A program made the position numbers and the translations under genes. Of a stretch of 5,250 nucleotides of DNA, positions 5,127 to 5,250 are shown one piece after another. The first letter of the stretch is position 1, and each line of letters opens with the position of its first letter. The DNA lies in contig JAILDD010000092.1 of assembly GCA_024689605.1 (NCBI GenBank), positions 1 through 5,250 on the forward strand, in the 5' to 3' direction. This DNA comes from Lachnospiraceae bacterium. Its GTDB lineage: Bacteria > Bacillota_A > Clostridia > Lachnospirales > Lachnospiraceae. A model generated the notes under the pieces. It did no database searches and was not told the origin of the DNA. It was given only the letters and a program-made list of their open reading frames with translations.

Positions 5127-5250
5127 ATGAGCGAAAACACAACATCACAGGCAGGCAAGATTTCCATATCAGCAAAAAGAAACGGAAATCCTACACCTTT
5201 CGGAATACACGGCAAGCTTCATGTCGAAGGCATGTACCTTACTGATGAGC
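5127..5250 (+). CDS. Probable glycoside hydrolase family 5 endoglucanase (partial, N-terminal 41 codons)
   Basis: Only the first 41 residues are present; the gene continues past the right edge. The stretch PFGIHGKLHVEGMYLTDE (24-41) resembles the start of the GH5 cellulase domain, where a G-L-V-G-LVDE strand pair leads into the LRGVSTHG motif that would follow outside the window. Family members cleave beta-1,4-glucan chains. Residues 1-23 are polar and Ser/Lys/Asn-rich and give no signal peptide. An in-frame stop at 5106-5108 excludes an upstream start, so the enzyme would be cytosolic or exported in another way. The gene is divergent from the HAD operon, with its own promoter candidate. The assignment rests on a short recognised pattern; another beta-sandwich-starting carbohydrate enzyme is possible. 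Confidence 0.5.
   Translation, partial: MSENTTSQAGKISISAKRNGNPTPFGIHGKLHVEGMYLTDE

Noticed and set aside
1..5250. tRNA, rRNA, riboswitch, CRISPR, insertion sequence, phage or defence genes
   Set aside because: Both strands were read for cloverleaf-like stems, spaced direct repeats, transposase motifs and terminal repeats; nothing convincing was found. About 91 percent of the window is covered by the five protein genes.

Overview
The window looks like chromosomal DNA of a Gram-positive anaerobe of the class Clostridia, most likely a gut or rumen Lachnospiraceae (Butyrivibrio/Roseburia-like). The basis is moderate GC content, a solute-binding lipoprotein with the low-complexity linker usual in that group, a lipoteichoic-acid-synthase-type membrane enzyme, and the start of a probable family 5 glycoside hydrolase. 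The taxon is an inference from protein style; no marker gene is present.

Layout. Four genes lie on the minus strand and one on the plus strand. Reading the minus strand from right to left, 4852-1-640 holds a tight three-gene operon: a HAD-superfamily phosphatase (4852-4208), an 817-residue LTA-synthase/sulfatase-type membrane phosphotransferase (4204-1751), and a DUF3810-type membrane protein with an HExxH zinc-peptidase motif (1740-640). The gaps are 3 and 10 bases. Only the first gene has a strong ribosome binding site, so the two downstream genes are probably translationally coupled. A candidate promoter (-10 TATAAT at 4901-4896) stands upstream of the HAD gene. A 180-base gap (460-639) follows the operon and holds several adjacent palindromes (probable terminator), a weak promoter candidate and a hairpin in the leader of the next gene. 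That gene (459 to the left edge) is the first 153 codons of a family 5 (oligopeptide/nickel-type) ABC transporter solute-binding lipoprotein.

A 274-base divergent intergenic region (4853-5126) separates the operon from a plus-strand gene starting at 5127. Only its first 41 codons are visible; they look like the N-terminus of a GH5 endoglucanase, with no signal peptide.

How the genes may work together. The operon points to cell-envelope work: the central enzyme should transfer a phosphate-linked group (classically glycerol phosphate from phosphatidylglycerol) onto an acceptor on the outer face of the membrane. The DUF3810 protein would be a membrane-anchored metallopeptidase-like partner, and the HAD enzyme a cytosolic phosphatase of unknown substrate. 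This link rests on gene order only. The flanking solute-binding protein and glycoside hydrolase suggest a nutrient-scavenging neighbourhood but are probably separate transcription units.

There is no RNA gene, CRISPR array, insertion sequence or phage gene that I can support. The oddest features are the Ala/Glu-rich C-terminal extension and acidic linker of the LTA-synthase-like protein, and the uncharacterised HAD/LtaS-like/DUF3810 gene set.
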